A stretch of DNA of 64,000 nt from Calonectria ilicicola (Eukaryota; Ascomycota; Sordariomycetes; Hypocreales; Nectriaceae), in assembly GCA_020809705.1 (NCBI GenBank), contig CP085826.1:7068001-7132000 (forward strand). The letters run 5' to 3'. Below are positions 33,145-43,789 of the stretch, in pieces. The position numbers were made by a program, and so were the translations under genes. Under the pieces are notes generated by a model that searched no databases, was not told the origin of the DNA, and worked only from the letters and a program-made list of their open reading frames with translations. How positions within the stretch are numbered: position 1 is the stretch's first letter; every line of letters begins with the position of its first letter.

Positions 33145-33972
33145 CTAACCATGTGCTGCTGATATTTCCTTCATCCCACCGTGTGCACTGATAGAGGCTC
33201 CATTGATCCACCGAGACTCCTCGCTTGCCAAGAAGCCCACAATGTAAGCAACATCTTCTGGAGTTCCAATTCGCTTCGCAGCAGTAGCAGAATCTATTTG
33301 AGCTTGTAGGTACTCTTTCGGGACAAGATCCATTGCGCTCTCAAAGGCTTCTGTTGCAGTCGTTCCGACTGAAACGCTGGTAAAGGTGGCGCCCGTGGCT
33401 ATCGCATACTCCTTGGCAAAAGATCGAGTAAAACTTTCTAGAGCAGCTTTGGCGGCACCATGCACGAACAAGGGAAGAGAGTTCCCCATCTTAGCCGCAG
33501 TACTAGAAATATTGATGACTCGGCCGTTTTTGGGTGGAAAATGTGGGAGGCATTTTAACGTGAGTTGCACTGCGGACCATACGTTCCCCTGCATCAAGGC
33601 TGAGTAGCCGTCGACAGATGTCTCGTTGATAGGTTGATAACGTGAGATTTGGGTTAAAGAGGCATTGTTGACCACTATATCAATAGTCGTTGTGTTAAGC
33701 CCTTTCAGAGCTTCCTGAACGATGAGATGGCCGAAGTCAGGGTTGAGAACATCAGCCTGGATAGCGATTGTTTGGCTGACTCCGAGACGGCGGCACTCGT
33801 CGAGGGTGATTTGAGCTGCATCAAGATTCGAGGCATAAGTTATGGCTAGGTTCTGCAACCCTTTTCGGGCGAAGTAAATAGCGATGGCTTTGCCTATACC
33901 TCGTGATGCGCCAGTTACGATAGCGGTCTTGCCCGCAAGTGTCCATGGCTGCTGAGAAGAGGATACAGACAT
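33145..33972 (-). CDS. Short-chain dehydrogenase/reductase, intronless, 275 aa, catalytic Tyr replaced by His
   Basis: Rossmann-fold NAD(P)-dependent oxidoreductase family. The cofactor motif TGASRGIG (residues 20-27) and the structural NNAS motif are intact, and the catalytic serine region INISS is present. At the expected YxxxK position the sequence reads HGAAK (LFVHGAAKAALES), so the proton-donating tyrosine is histidine while the lysine remains. Length 275 is normal and the ATG at 33972 precedes a typical N-terminus. The 5' half and promoter also exist as a decayed copy at about 43790-44190. The missing tyrosine may mean loss of reductase activity, a binding role or altered chemistry. The family assignment is secure; the substrate is unknown. 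Confidence 0.88.
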   Translation of the reverse strand: MSVSSSQQPWTLAGKTAIVTGASRGIGKAIAIYFARKGLQNLAITYASNLDAAQITLDECRRLGVSQTIAIQADVLNPDFGHLIVQEALKGLNTTTIDIVVNNASLTQISRYQPINETSVDGYSALMQGNVWSAVQLTLKCLPHFPPKNGRVINISSTAAKMGNSLPLFVHGAAKAALESFTRSFAKEYAIATGATFTSVSVGTTATEAFESAMDLVPKEYLQAQIDSATAAKRIGTPEDVAYIVGFLASEESRWINGASISAHGGMKEISAAHG

Positions 33973-35098
33973 TGTACTAACTCACTAAAAATGGCCTGAA
34001 CTTGGTATAACTAAGCGTTATAAGTAGAATGTAATTGCACAAGCACTTCATTTTCTTTTCATCTGCACATCATACCATCCTATATAGTAGGAGTTTTAGC
34101 GGAGATTGTGCGGAGTTAGAGCGGAGTTGATATTCGCAATCGTCCATGCAGGCGGAATAAAACTGTGCTAGTAGGGAAAGGGTGGAGGGTATATATGTAT
34201 TTCGGTCTCGCTTTCGCTTTCTACTCTTGGCTCAATACCGTTCATTGGTTTAATCAACCCAATACTGATATTATATGATATTTTGTTAGCTGTAGACTAT
34301 TTTAATGGCCAGTTTGGTTCGAAGCTCGATAATTGAGCATAATTTCGCGAGGTGAATCCTTATTTATGTAGTTGGGTGGGATCTACCCCGTGACTGCACC
34401 TATATGTACACCCACAGAATGGGTAAATGATCAAACAGATTTAACAAGGAAAAGAGGTGCAGTATATTTAAATGACTGTCCCATTTTTCATCAACTTCCG
34501 TTTAACGTAGCCACCAATTTCTTCATTCAATACAAAATTGCCCCAAATCCATTTCCAACTATCCGGTATCCAACCTATATACGATCTAAGGTCAACTTTC
34601 TTCTATAGTGTCTTCGGTAAACTTCCTTCCCCCGTCGAACAAGCGAAATAGGATTCCCTATTAGTAGATGTTACCAGTACCGAAAAATCTACGAAGCAAG
34701 CCTAACCATCTTTATTTCCATAATAATTGGTGTCAGTGCATGTGGAATCACAGCTATAAGATATATAATCCGTTGGAGTTTCTATGTTCCACTTGCCTAT
34801 ACATTGGGTTGTAGATCCATAGTTGCATCGATGGCGACGATAGCCATGCTGTTCAAGGACCCTCTGCTAGGTTCAGGCACAGTGACATTGGCGATCATCC
34901 TGATTGCATGCGCTGGTGTTAGTTGCTGCGGCGTGCCGCGAATTCTCCGTAGTAACTTGCACACTCAAACTAATCGTGAACTCTTTCAAAAGTACTAAGT
35001 AAGACGATATATTTGCATTCAACTATCCCTTTTCTTTTACTTTTCTTATTTTGGCTTAAATATGATGATAGTCTATTCTCCGGTAGTCCAAGATTATC
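33973..35098. other. Intergenic with possible remnant of a small membrane protein
   Basis: A plus-strand frame from about 34680 to 34998 encodes hydrophobic segments (LTIFISIIIGVSACGITAI and LAIILIACAGVSCCGV) and ends in TAA. Another plus frame at 34372-34608 precedes it, with a GT-AG-like boundary near 34591-34620. No start codon or clean joined model was found and I do not recognise the protein. The first 300 bases are the promoter of the dehydrogenase, and part of it is duplicated at 44060-44190. Confidence 0.3.
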
Positions 35099-35314
35099 CT
35101 ACCCGCCCCCACCTCCACCTCCACGACCGCCTCCTCCACAACCTCCGCCGCCGCAACCACCATCACCACCATCCTCAAAACCTCCGTCACTACCACAAGT
35201 AGCACAAGATGACTGCGGTATTTTGTCGGATGGGTTAATGGCGCAAATGGCTGAACTACTTGCACCCCCTAAACTTATCCCCACACCGTTTAATGAATCA
35301 ATATACCCTACCAA
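35099..35314 (-). pseudogene. Glycine-rich C-terminal segment, probable tail of the broken GRDP-like gene
   Basis: A minus-strand frame ends at TAG 35101-35099 and encodes GVGISLGGASSSAICAI, then CATCGSDGG, then a run of about 30 residues that is mostly Gly with Cys (GGCGGGGCGGGGRGGG). Cys/Gly tails of this kind close the fungal GRDP-like proteins whose N-terminal part lies upstream at 37017-35942 on the same strand. I therefore read it as the last piece of that gene, now separated from it by about 600 bases of unrelated or scrambled sequence. The opposite-strand proline-rich frame is its shadow. Confidence 0.5.
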
Positions 35315-35329
35315 GCCATGCGTTCAGAG

Positions 35330-35941
35330 AATTTAAGATACTTGTTCCCGCTGCGCTTGTGTAACCCTAGTTCCTTGCGTCGAAATGCCATTCGCTCATC
35401 TCGCAACTTGAAATACGCTTCGCGCTATGCTTCCGGCGTCAGATGAGCCTAGTCAGCAACGAAATACTTATGATAGCGATTTTGCTCAAACCGATGACTA
35501 AAGGGTTGTGCGCGATGAATTCCACTCAATTTGAGACAGTCGAGTGCCGCATCTGATTGCAGATGGAGCCAATTGCATTTATTTCGGAACTCGGGGCTCT
35601 TGGCCATGGCGACCGCTCCCCGGAGAAGAACTTGACGCGCCAGGAGAATTGTTAGACGATTTCTCATCCAATCCTGATCATTCATCAAAGGTCGTTGCTT
35701 TGTTCCGCTTGTCGGTACATACAAATTGCGATCTTTCTGAAGGTGCAGTTGGATAATAGAGAATGAGTCAAAAGGAAATGCACCGACATGTTTCGCCAGG
35801 TTGCATTGCCCGCATTTAGTAGGATACGCAGCATAGGCCTCCGTGAAGTCCCATGGAAATATATCCTGAAAGTTGCCGAGATGGCTCCCGAACCCACCCC
35901 AATCGAACCAGTATTCTTGAAGAGTATCAACGATATCTGTC
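35330..35941 (-). other. Unassigned sequence between the two parts of the GRDP-like gene
   Basis: A minus-strand frame here (reaching 36012 upstream and ending at TAG 35451-35449) translates to plausible-looking protein with CGQCNL and FEQNRYHKYFVAD. After that stop and one more stop the same frame continues with LTPEA...REAYFKLRDERM and RRKELGLHKRSGNK. It does not match the GRDP family. It may be a fragment of another gene or element inserted into the GRDP-like gene. I do not recognise it. Confidence 0.3.
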
Positions 35942-37017
35942 GAGAGCCCTGCAAATCGTATCTTGTACGAAAGGGCTCCTAATCCACTGCTTGGCCCACA
36001 TCTTGTCCACAAAAGCGCTTTGTCGTTTGGTGGCGTTCTTCAAGTTCCGTGCCATCTTCTCGCTCGACTCGGCGAACCATTGGATCAAATTGTGATCTGG
36101 GTCGTCCAATTCCTTACTGGGAGAGCCTAGGATAAATTCTGTGGGAGGAATTTGAGTCTGATTGAGAAGTGAATTGATGGTATTTGCGGTGTAAAGCCTC
36201 CAGCGTTGCATGCACCGAAAGAGGTCCGGCTCAAAAGTTGTCACGGCTTGAAATGATGCAGCGGCGCGATCAGAGAGCGACAAAGTCCAGTTATCTGGGT
36301 CTATTCGCTGGTGCTATGAAAAAGCATCTTCAGTACCATCAAACTTGGCTAGTACATGGAGGGTTGAAACAAGTTGGTTCGCTTACAATGGCTGCCCATG
36401 GAAAGTCCACTTGCAGGAAACCTTCTGCTTTAGCTGTGCAGCGTCGCCTAAACCATCCAGGATTGAGCAAAAAAGAATGCCAAACCATAAGTACATCTGA
36501 AACGTGTTAGGACTTCACATCATCATTATTTATTACTCTCACCTAGTGGGGGTAGTACATCGCTAGCCCTCTCTTTTTGTTTCAACGTGGCAAGCAAAAC
36601 CGAGTCCAGTCTCTCCCACCAAACTAAGAACCGTATGGTCGCGACCTCTACGTACTTTTCCCATTTGATTTGTCGCATCATCAATACAGAGTCTGTCAGA
36701 ATCTCATCGGAGGGCACGTATGAGATGCTAAAAAGACTATCCAATTCGCGGGAAGCCAATACTTGTTGCCGAATCGTATAAAGAACCGCCAAGAATTCGA
36801 GATGAGCCGCGCATTGCGCGGTTGTCGGGTAACCGCCTTCTCCTGCTGAATTGCTCAATATTCCCTGAAACAGCACTGGGTTTGGTATCTTGATTTCCAA
36901 TGTACTATGTTGATGCCCCCCTTGGATATGTTGAGCTTCGAGGTTCAGAGTTTGAGGCTGTGTCTGACGTCTGACAACCTCAAGGTTACGATGGTTTGCG
37001 GCGAGGTGAAGTGACAT
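35942..37017 (-). pseudogene. GRDP-like (DUF1399-type) protein, 5' part; frame breaks after exon 3
   Basis: N-terminal part of a fungal relative of glycine-rich domain proteins (DUF1399 family), of unknown molecular function. Exons on the minus strand are 37017-36543, 36496-36387 and 36313-35942; the two introns are standard and frame is kept. The family hallmark PPLDVLMVWHSFLLNP spans the first junction. FPWAAI then joins HQRIDPDNW, and FVDKMWAKQWIRSP is also typical. The frame stops right after CRALDRYR at 35942. The expected continuation with a second VPTLDIDLVWHT-type motif is absent in all three frames downstream. A glycine-rich tail typical of the family reappears at 35314-35099. I infer a deletion or insertion broke the gene; a truncated protein of about 318 residues is the alternative. 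Confidence 0.6.
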
Positions 37018-37613
37018 GATGTAAAAATATCAGGCAGTCAATCAGCAGTATAAAATAGTCCGCTGAGGAGCCTGATGGCATGGCAAAGTACCTTCGTCGG
37101 GGTGTCGCACTACCTGTTGCGAAGCTGGTAAACTGCGGGGTAATGGCCAGCACCACTCTGTAAAGACGCAGGTCCAATTGTAACCCTCATCCGCTGCGGG
37201 TTTATCGCTTCATCTGACGGCTTATGCACAATCGTTTCTTACTCAGATGTAGCTGCCAAATGATTGGTATTGTGTGATCCCCAGCTTCAATGAGGCTGAG
37301 ATTAGCCTGTAACGATTAAAAAAATGTGAAAATAATTTGCGCTTTGATAGGTCATTTTTTCCTTGATAACACCCGCTGAACACCGGTTGCATACTAGCTG
37401 AGCGCGTATTGAAACGGCATGTGCGTGATAAGGCGCTTATCTTCATGCTTTCTCTAGACTGATACCGATCCTTCAAGGAGGTGGAGTATTTAAACGTAGC
37501 TCCATTCCGATCTGCAACCAGTTCGTAAATGCTTCTTTACATCTTCCAGTATTATTTTATCCAAATATATAAGTATGTAACATGGAATTAAAGTCAGAAA
37601 ATAGCTCGCAATA
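37018..37613. promoter_or_regulatory. Divergent spacer between GRDP-like gene and membrane protein gene
   Basis: A 596-base A+T-rich spacer separates divergent genes. The last 100 bases are A/T-dense (ATTATTTTATCCAAATATATAAG), consistent with a promoter for the gene at 37614. No coding signal was seen. Confidence 0.4.
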
Positions 37614-39332
37614 ATGGATAGACAAATTCTATTTGGCGAAGATATACCACTCACTTCTCAGCCCATACCACATTCGCTAGTCAATCCATTGGGAATACCA
37701 ACATCGAAAAAGAACATACCACTCTTCGATATATTACTAGCGCTTGTGTCTTTATCATGTTTTGGGATAGCACTCACTTCAGTTATTAACAACAGTGTAT
37801 CTTGGTATGTGGGCCAGGGTACAAATCAGTTAATCTTGCTAGGCTTTTTACTTAGCATCATGAATTTATGCCTTTCAAGTGTCACACCAACCTTCTTTTT
37901 ACTATTGGAAGCTTCCTTTGGTCCGTCAACATTGCAAAATTACGAAGGGATTCTTCGTAACCAAATAACAGCCTCAAAACTCCACATTTGCTGGCGCTTA
38001 CTGTTGGGCCTCATGATCGCACTTCCCGTTGGTCTCAGCGTGGCTTACAAGACCTTTACTGGCGGACAGAGCTTTAGAATTGTGAATGCAACTACTTATA
38101 CTGGGAACACTTCATATTATGGAATGTTTACCCTCCCAGGGTCATCACGCCCAAAGTCAGGTCTGGGAATATTCTTTAATATAACGACGCCCTTTTTTGC
38201 AGCTTCATCGCCGTCATCGGTTGGGCTCGAGCCGCGTTTGCCACAAACATCTGAAACATACGGTTCAAACATCCTCCTGATGACTAACAAAACTACTGCG
38301 ATCCTAGATATACCGCAGCCTGATTACCTATCGACGGTACAGTCTCGATTAGCCGATGGAGAGTCATGGAACATATCAGCATCCGTTTTTGGTACAGTCG
38401 CATCACTCAATGAGTCAAAGTTTGAGTCGCCGAATGCATGGAACAAAACTTTTCAGAGTGACTGCGAGCTAGTAATACATCTATCAGACAATGGTTTTTG
38501 GTCACAAAACATGTACACTGGTTGGACCATCGTTTTGATGGATCGCCCCGGAACAAGTAATCAGTCTCGGCAATATTTTGGACTTGCACCAGATGAACAA
38601 GCCAAGTCCTGCAGTGGCTTTTCTCATTATGCTTACCAGTATGATATCACAAGACGAGCATGTCAGGGCATTTGGCAAATCACGAGAGGCAGCATTCTCC
38701 TAATAAGTGGTCAATGCAACAGCACAATCCTGCCAGCCGTTCAGCAGTTAGTTTTCACTGACAATACTCTCTTGTTGGGTGGCGCGTTCCTCCAAGGATT
38801 GCTTGAGGTATTGGGTTCGTTTTCAGATCACAGAAATGAGTCCCACTGGGCGGTTCCATCTTATACAACTGCAATGGCGGCCATGATGTGGTCCAAAATT
38901 ACCGCTCTTAATGTTGCCAACAGTACAAACTGGGGATCCTTTGACTCTGTGTCTACTGAAGAAGCAGGCTTGGCATATGCGGTCAATGATAGTGTCCGCT
39001 ACATTCGACCCACACTGCAGAAATCGCCAGTTCTATGTGTTTTGCTAGGCCTACAGCCAACCCTTCTGCTTTTGATTCTTGGGTTCAGCTGGTATCTTTC
39101 TTCTGCGCCAATTGGCAAGGGTTTCGGCTTGGTATCCATTCTATCAGGCATTGACCCTGATACGCTTGGAATGTTGCACGGGGCTACATTATCGGGAGAG
39201 CTAAAACACAGTATCAAACTATCCTTGCGTCCTGTTGAAGCTGATGATAGGACCTACATAAAATGTTCTCTTGTTTCATCTGGGATTCATATTCATAATG
39301 GAAAAATATTTCCAAAAACAGTGTATGCTTAG
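37614..39332 (+). CDS. Orphan multi-pass membrane protein with large glycosylated loop, 572 aa
   Basis: I do not recognise a named family; similar layouts occur among uncharacterised ascomycete membrane proteins. Three hydrophobic segments lie in the first quarter (about 37-58, 73-97 and 127-147). Then come about 330 residues of hydrophilic sequence rich in N-x-S/T sites (NTS, NIT, NKT, NIS, NES, NQS and NST), so probably lumenal or extracellular. A strong membrane segment (about 480-505, LLGLQPTLLLLILGFSWYL) follows, then a C-terminal cytosolic tail. The ATG at 37614 gives a compact cytosolic N-terminus (MDRQILFGEDIPL). There are no introns and no internal stops over 572 codons. Confidence 0.75.
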   Translation: MDRQILFGEDIPLTSQPIPHSLVNPLGIPTSKKNIPLFDILLALVSLSCFGIALTSVINNSVSWYVGQGTNQLILLGFLLSIMNLCLSSVTPTFFLLLEASFGPSTLQNYEGILRNQITASKLHICWRLLLGLMIALPVGLSVAYKTFTGGQSFRIVNATTYTGNTSYYGMFTLPGSSRPKSGLGIFFNITTPFFAASSPSSVGLEPRLPQTSETYGSNILLMTNKTTAILDIPQPDYLSTVQSRLADGESWNISASVFGTVASLNESKFESPNAWNKTFQSDCELVIHLSDNGFWSQNMYTGWTIVLMDRPGTSNQSRQYFGLAPDEQAKSCSGFSHYAYQYDITRRACQGIWQITRGSILLISGQCNSTILPAVQQLVFTDNTLLLGGAFLQGLLEVLGSFSDHRNESHWAVPSYTTAMAAMMWSKITALNVANSTNWGSFDSVSTEEAGLAYAVNDSVRYIRPTLQKSPVLCVLLGLQPTLLLLILGFSWYLSSAPIGKGFGLVSILSGIDPDTLGMLHGATLSGELKHSIKLSLRPVEADDRTYIKCSLVSSGIHIHNGKIFPKTVYA

Positions 39333-39761
39333 GAACAAGTTTGTAATTGAATTAAAAATCGCTTGGATATAACACAACGTTTTAGCTAAATCCCGCTAGG
39401 CACTGACTGCGCTCGAATATGACAAAAGTTTGGCTTGCGATATAGGCTTGCCTATCATACTTCTAGAGTTGACTTTTGTAATCATTGCCCTTGTCTCTTG
39501 CATTTACAGTTCCTTAGTGCCCTCATCTTTTGACGAATTACTTTTTCACCCAGCGAGTTTCGGTGAATAGGGATACGATTTACCTTCATTGAGGATACAA
39601 AAGTAAATACAAGGGAATAATTTGTCAGAACAGCATTTTATAACGTTTAAGCCAAATGCATCGCGAGACAGGGGCTCGTAGTGATATGAGAAACGGCGGT
39701 GAGCTCACCCTCGTGCCTTGAGATACTGGAATCAGCCGATTTGAGCGAGGTTTCAACTTAA
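39333..39761. other. Convergent intergenic region
   Basis: A 429-base spacer lies between the 3' ends of convergent genes. A few short pieces look coding-like, such as a hydrophobic frame near 39440-39520, but nothing can be supported as a gene. Confidence 0.4.
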
Positions 39762-42700
39762 TCATACCGTCAAACCGCCGCTTCCATTCGGGATTTTAGC
39801 TGCCATTGCCTCTTTCAATAAATTTGCAACTGCAAAATGTTCATTCTTTTCTGCCAAATTGATTGCTTCCTGGAGGCCAGTACCATTTCGCGTGTTTCCT
39901 ACCGCTCCAGCGTTCAATAAAAATTGTACCATATCTAAACGTCCATTTTCAGCGGCTCCCTCGATTGCATACCGACCTTCCATATATGCAGCATCTGCAT
40001 TAACTTGGGCACCTTTCTCAATCAGTAGCTTGGCCAAAAATAGATCGCCACGTATAGCTGCGCCTTGAAGTGCTGTTAAACCGCCGTATGTTGCAGGCCT
40101 TGCATTTATATCAGCACCCTTTTCCAGGAGAAATTCGACGAGCTCAATATTTGGTTCATCTTCGGATGTAGCAGCTTGGAGTGCAGTACGACCAAATCGA
40201 TACCCTGGATCTTCGTTGACATCAGCACCCCGATCAAGTAATATCTTCACAAACTCAAGCCGAGAATATTCTGCCGCTAATTGGATCGGTGCTCTGGGTC
40301 TCCATTTCCCTCCTTCCATATCGTCTTCGTCTATAGATTTATCACACCACATGAGATTGATGATCGCTTTGCGCTCAGGCTCAAGCATGCGGAGCAGGAT
40401 CCTATCCCAGCCTCTATCGATCGTCCCATGAATGGCCGAGCTTGGCTCCCCATTTGGCCGATTGACTGGGGCGTTTTCATCCAAGAGATAGTTACACAGA
40501 GCCAAAATCTCTTCAATTGATCCCATAAAGTTGTGACAAATAGCTTCAAGTGCAGTGAGACCTCCCGAAAATGCAGGTGGGGCAAAAATGTCAGCCCCTT
40601 TGGATAGTAAGAGCCATGCAGATTCTAGGTATTCACAAGATAGTGCTTCTTGAAGGGGGGTTCGACCTCCGTCCGGAGCCGCTGGCATATTTATGTCTGC
40701 GCCGTGTGTAACGAGAAAATCCACCATACTCTGTTGTCCCCAAAATATCGCTGTCCTAAGAGGACTTGTTGGGAGTTTGGGGGTGTCAATATCAACACCT
40801 AAATGTATCAATTCAATTGCTAGTGAGATCAGCCCTTCCTCTGCTGCCTCGACCAGCGCTTCCTCCCCCATTTCAAGATCCGCCCCCGCCTTGAAAAATG
40901 TTCGCAGAAGCTTGACATCTCGCTTCCTTACCACCAGGGTTAAAGTCCTTCCACTATTGGTGCTCGACTTATACTTGATCAAAAGGTTGCAAAACATCGT
41001 ATAGTTCTTTCCTAAACCCAGGGCAATTTGGAGAGGATGTTCACCCCATCTTTCACAATTGGGATCAACTCCATGCTCCAGCAAGACCTCTGTAGCCTCA
41101 AAATAACCTCCCTTGATGCTTGCGATCAGGGCTTTCTGTAATCGTTCGCTGGAAACTTCTCGATATTTTTTAAGGTGAGTTTTGAAGGGTTCTTTCCCAA
41201 GGCTAGCCACCTCAACCAGATCTCCGACCGGGCAAAGATCGCTACTCAGGGTAATATGCTCCTTAAGGATATCGTAAGCAACCTTGGAGTTCAAAGAACA
41301 CCAGTCTACAAGACTTTCGTTGTCTATAGTACACGTGATGCTAGCATTGTACTCTAGAAGCAAAGACATCATTGCCGTATCTCTGGCTAATGCTGCTTCT
41401 GCCAATGGGGGAACCATATCACTGTTAGTCCAAAAAGCTCGTGCTGATATTTTATCAGCATTAGCTCCAAGGGATAGAAGAAATCGTGTGCTATCCATAT
41501 CCTTTCTTCGTACGGCTAAGAATAGAGCGGTTTGTCGACGTACAGTGCCGTCTACGCTCACACCAAATTTGAGAAGCTTCTCGGCTAATCTAAAAAGCTG
41601 CTTTTCAACGAGGCGGTGGAATAGAATGCACCATTGTTCATCTTTCAAAGAGGCTGCACTTGCCTGAGAAATTGCTAGTTCAATAAAATCCGCATCATCG
41701 ATGTCCGATATGCTGATTAACAGGCTATCCAGCTTCACGCCGCGGTTCATGAGAGCTCTCAATAACATTGTATTTTTGATTCGCACCGCAGATTTGAGAA
41801 CGTATGTTGAAAAAGCATGAATTGATGGCGTTTTGATCTGAAGGACTCTCTCCAGGTATTCCGTGTACCTTTGGTCAACAACCCATTGGAGGAAAGTATC
41901 CATTTTTCGATTAGAAAGCTTATTGTTTGAAACAAAGTATATCACCAGTCCAAATATCTCAGCCAGACCAGCAGTACCAGTAGAATGACTGCCAAATATT
42001 TTGGAAATAGGATACGAAAACTCTCCCTCGTTTGTGATTGGAAACTCGCGTTCGAGTTTCTTTGTGAGAGCAGTAGACTCTGTGACTGGGCCGCCTGGTA
42101 TAGGCCCCAATAGGTTCAACAGCGCACGGCGAGTTTCCGTTGATGAAACGACGGCGCTGCTTGGTGGAGAAAATATGGCTTCTCCGAAATGGTTGTTTAT
42201 CGGCAGGTTCGTATCATCTATGTATTGTGTCAAATGTCGATCTCAGAAAGAGTTGGCGCCATGATCTTACCTAGCGTTTGAAGCATGGTTTGGAGCTTGA
42301 ATAACGGCAAATTCGTCATTAATTTAAACTCAGGACGGGTATCGAAGATATCAAAATTAAGTATTTGAGACGGCGAAAGCGATCGATACCTTGCCATGTT
42401 GACACAAGTAGCAACGGATTCGCGTCTAGCGTCATTCAGCAAGGATCCACCATGCACGCTCATGCCATCCACGGCAGCGTCAAAACTGAAGTCGCCCACA
42501 TTTCCATGATTAAGGGAAACTGGTGTCAAGTAATTAGCACATTTCGCAAGATGTTGGCTGGTTCACTGACAAAAATCTAGTTAGACCTCTGGCCTTATTT
42601 CCGTTACCTGAGGTTGAGGCATAATGTCCTCTTGGATTGGCCCATCAAGCACACCTTGAAAATTTACTTCTGGAAACATCATTTCATTTGGAACGTATGG

Positions 42701-43263
42701 GATCACAGGTGGCAAACTATCTGTCGCGGAAATTGGTTCAAATGCATCAGCCACTGGTAGGACAGGAGTTCGGATTTCAATTCGCTTTGGAGCTGGATTT
42801 TGCATCGCTTTTTCTCTCATTAGCAAATGCAAACGGTATTAACCAATGTGTAACTTACGATTTGAGGATATATCTGCAGGGAGTTTGCGTTTATGCCGCG
42901 CTGTTTCACGCGTAACGCGGTCAGCTGGCAGCGGTCTATTTAGAAGGCACGCCTCGGACTTTTTCCCAACCGCTGCCCGAGATTGGAATTCCTGGCCGAT
43001 CCATGCCCACTCATTCGCTCGCACGTTCTTAAGGTTCGGAAATCTGTGTTTGTATTGTCTTTCACTGAAATTACAACTCATTAGTTAATCACCAGCTATT
43101 TTTGAAACAGGCTATTGATGAAGGTGCAGTACGTTGCGTTGAAATTGTACTTCACTTTCATGTGTGAAATGACCTGGCCCAGAGTTTTGTTCTGGGTGAT
43201 GTAGAGATCCAAGATCTCATCTGTATGTTTCTCCCAATCGAAGATTTCACTTCCCTCTGCCAT
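39762..43263 (-). CDS. Clr5-domain ankyrin-repeat protein, about 5 exons, about 1100 aa; one junction unresolved
   Basis: Protein with an N-terminal Clr5 domain, a short helical domain common at the start of fungal repeat proteins, and a long ankyrin array. Exon 1 is 43263-43133 (MAEGSEIFDWEKHTDEILDLY, then KTLGQVISHMKVKYNFNA). Exon 2 is 43064-42859 (ERQYKHRFPNLKNV). Exon 3 starts at 42813. Exon 4 is 42519-42271. The long last exon is 42217-39762. Junctions 1-2, 2-3 and 4-5 keep frame. For 3-4 the natural donor near 42610 (CAG|GTAACG) does not fit the acceptor at 42520: the phases differ by one. Either an unusual upstream donor is used (for example near 42664) or there is a frameshift. Ankyrin repeats cover most of the last exon, and the final dozen are well formed (GRTALQAA, GGLTALQGAA). 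The role is unknown. Confidence 0.75.
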
Positions 43264-43789
43264 GTTGTGTTTGTACTGGTTTGGAGTAAGTGCGAGGGTT
43301 TTAATTGACAACACGTCGGAGAATTGCAAAGTGACAAGAAAGAGCACAGAAGGTGTGAAGCCTTAATTTTCCGACTCAGCCTCGATAGGTGATTTGTAGA
43401 ATTTCACGTGAGAGGCTGATGTGTACTTCTGCTCGCCAATGTCCTTCTGTAGGTACTTCTGTTTCATTGGGCAGCTGGTTCATTTTTGTGAAGTTTTGTG
43501 CCCGAGCCAATGAGATTGGTTGATGACGGCCAGCCAAGGCTGACTCAAACATGTTGATGTGACATCATCGAGTCACATCAGCTACCTTGTATTACGGAAA
43601 TCAAGCAAAAGGGAGCTTTTGCAAACGGCTACTACAGTTATGTCTTATATCTCGATGCCCCCATTACTCATGGTAGTGGTAGCCTAGTTTTGTCGATGAA
43701 ATCACTTTTGCAAATACCAAGGCTTAAAATGCACATCTCATCTCCATAAAATGTAGACTGACCTTGCGCCAATTATGGGTCTGCGCCCC

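Noticed and set aside
35013..35336. Plus-strand proline-rich frame
   Set aside because: Complement of the glycine-rich tail on the minus strand; lacks an ATG at its start.
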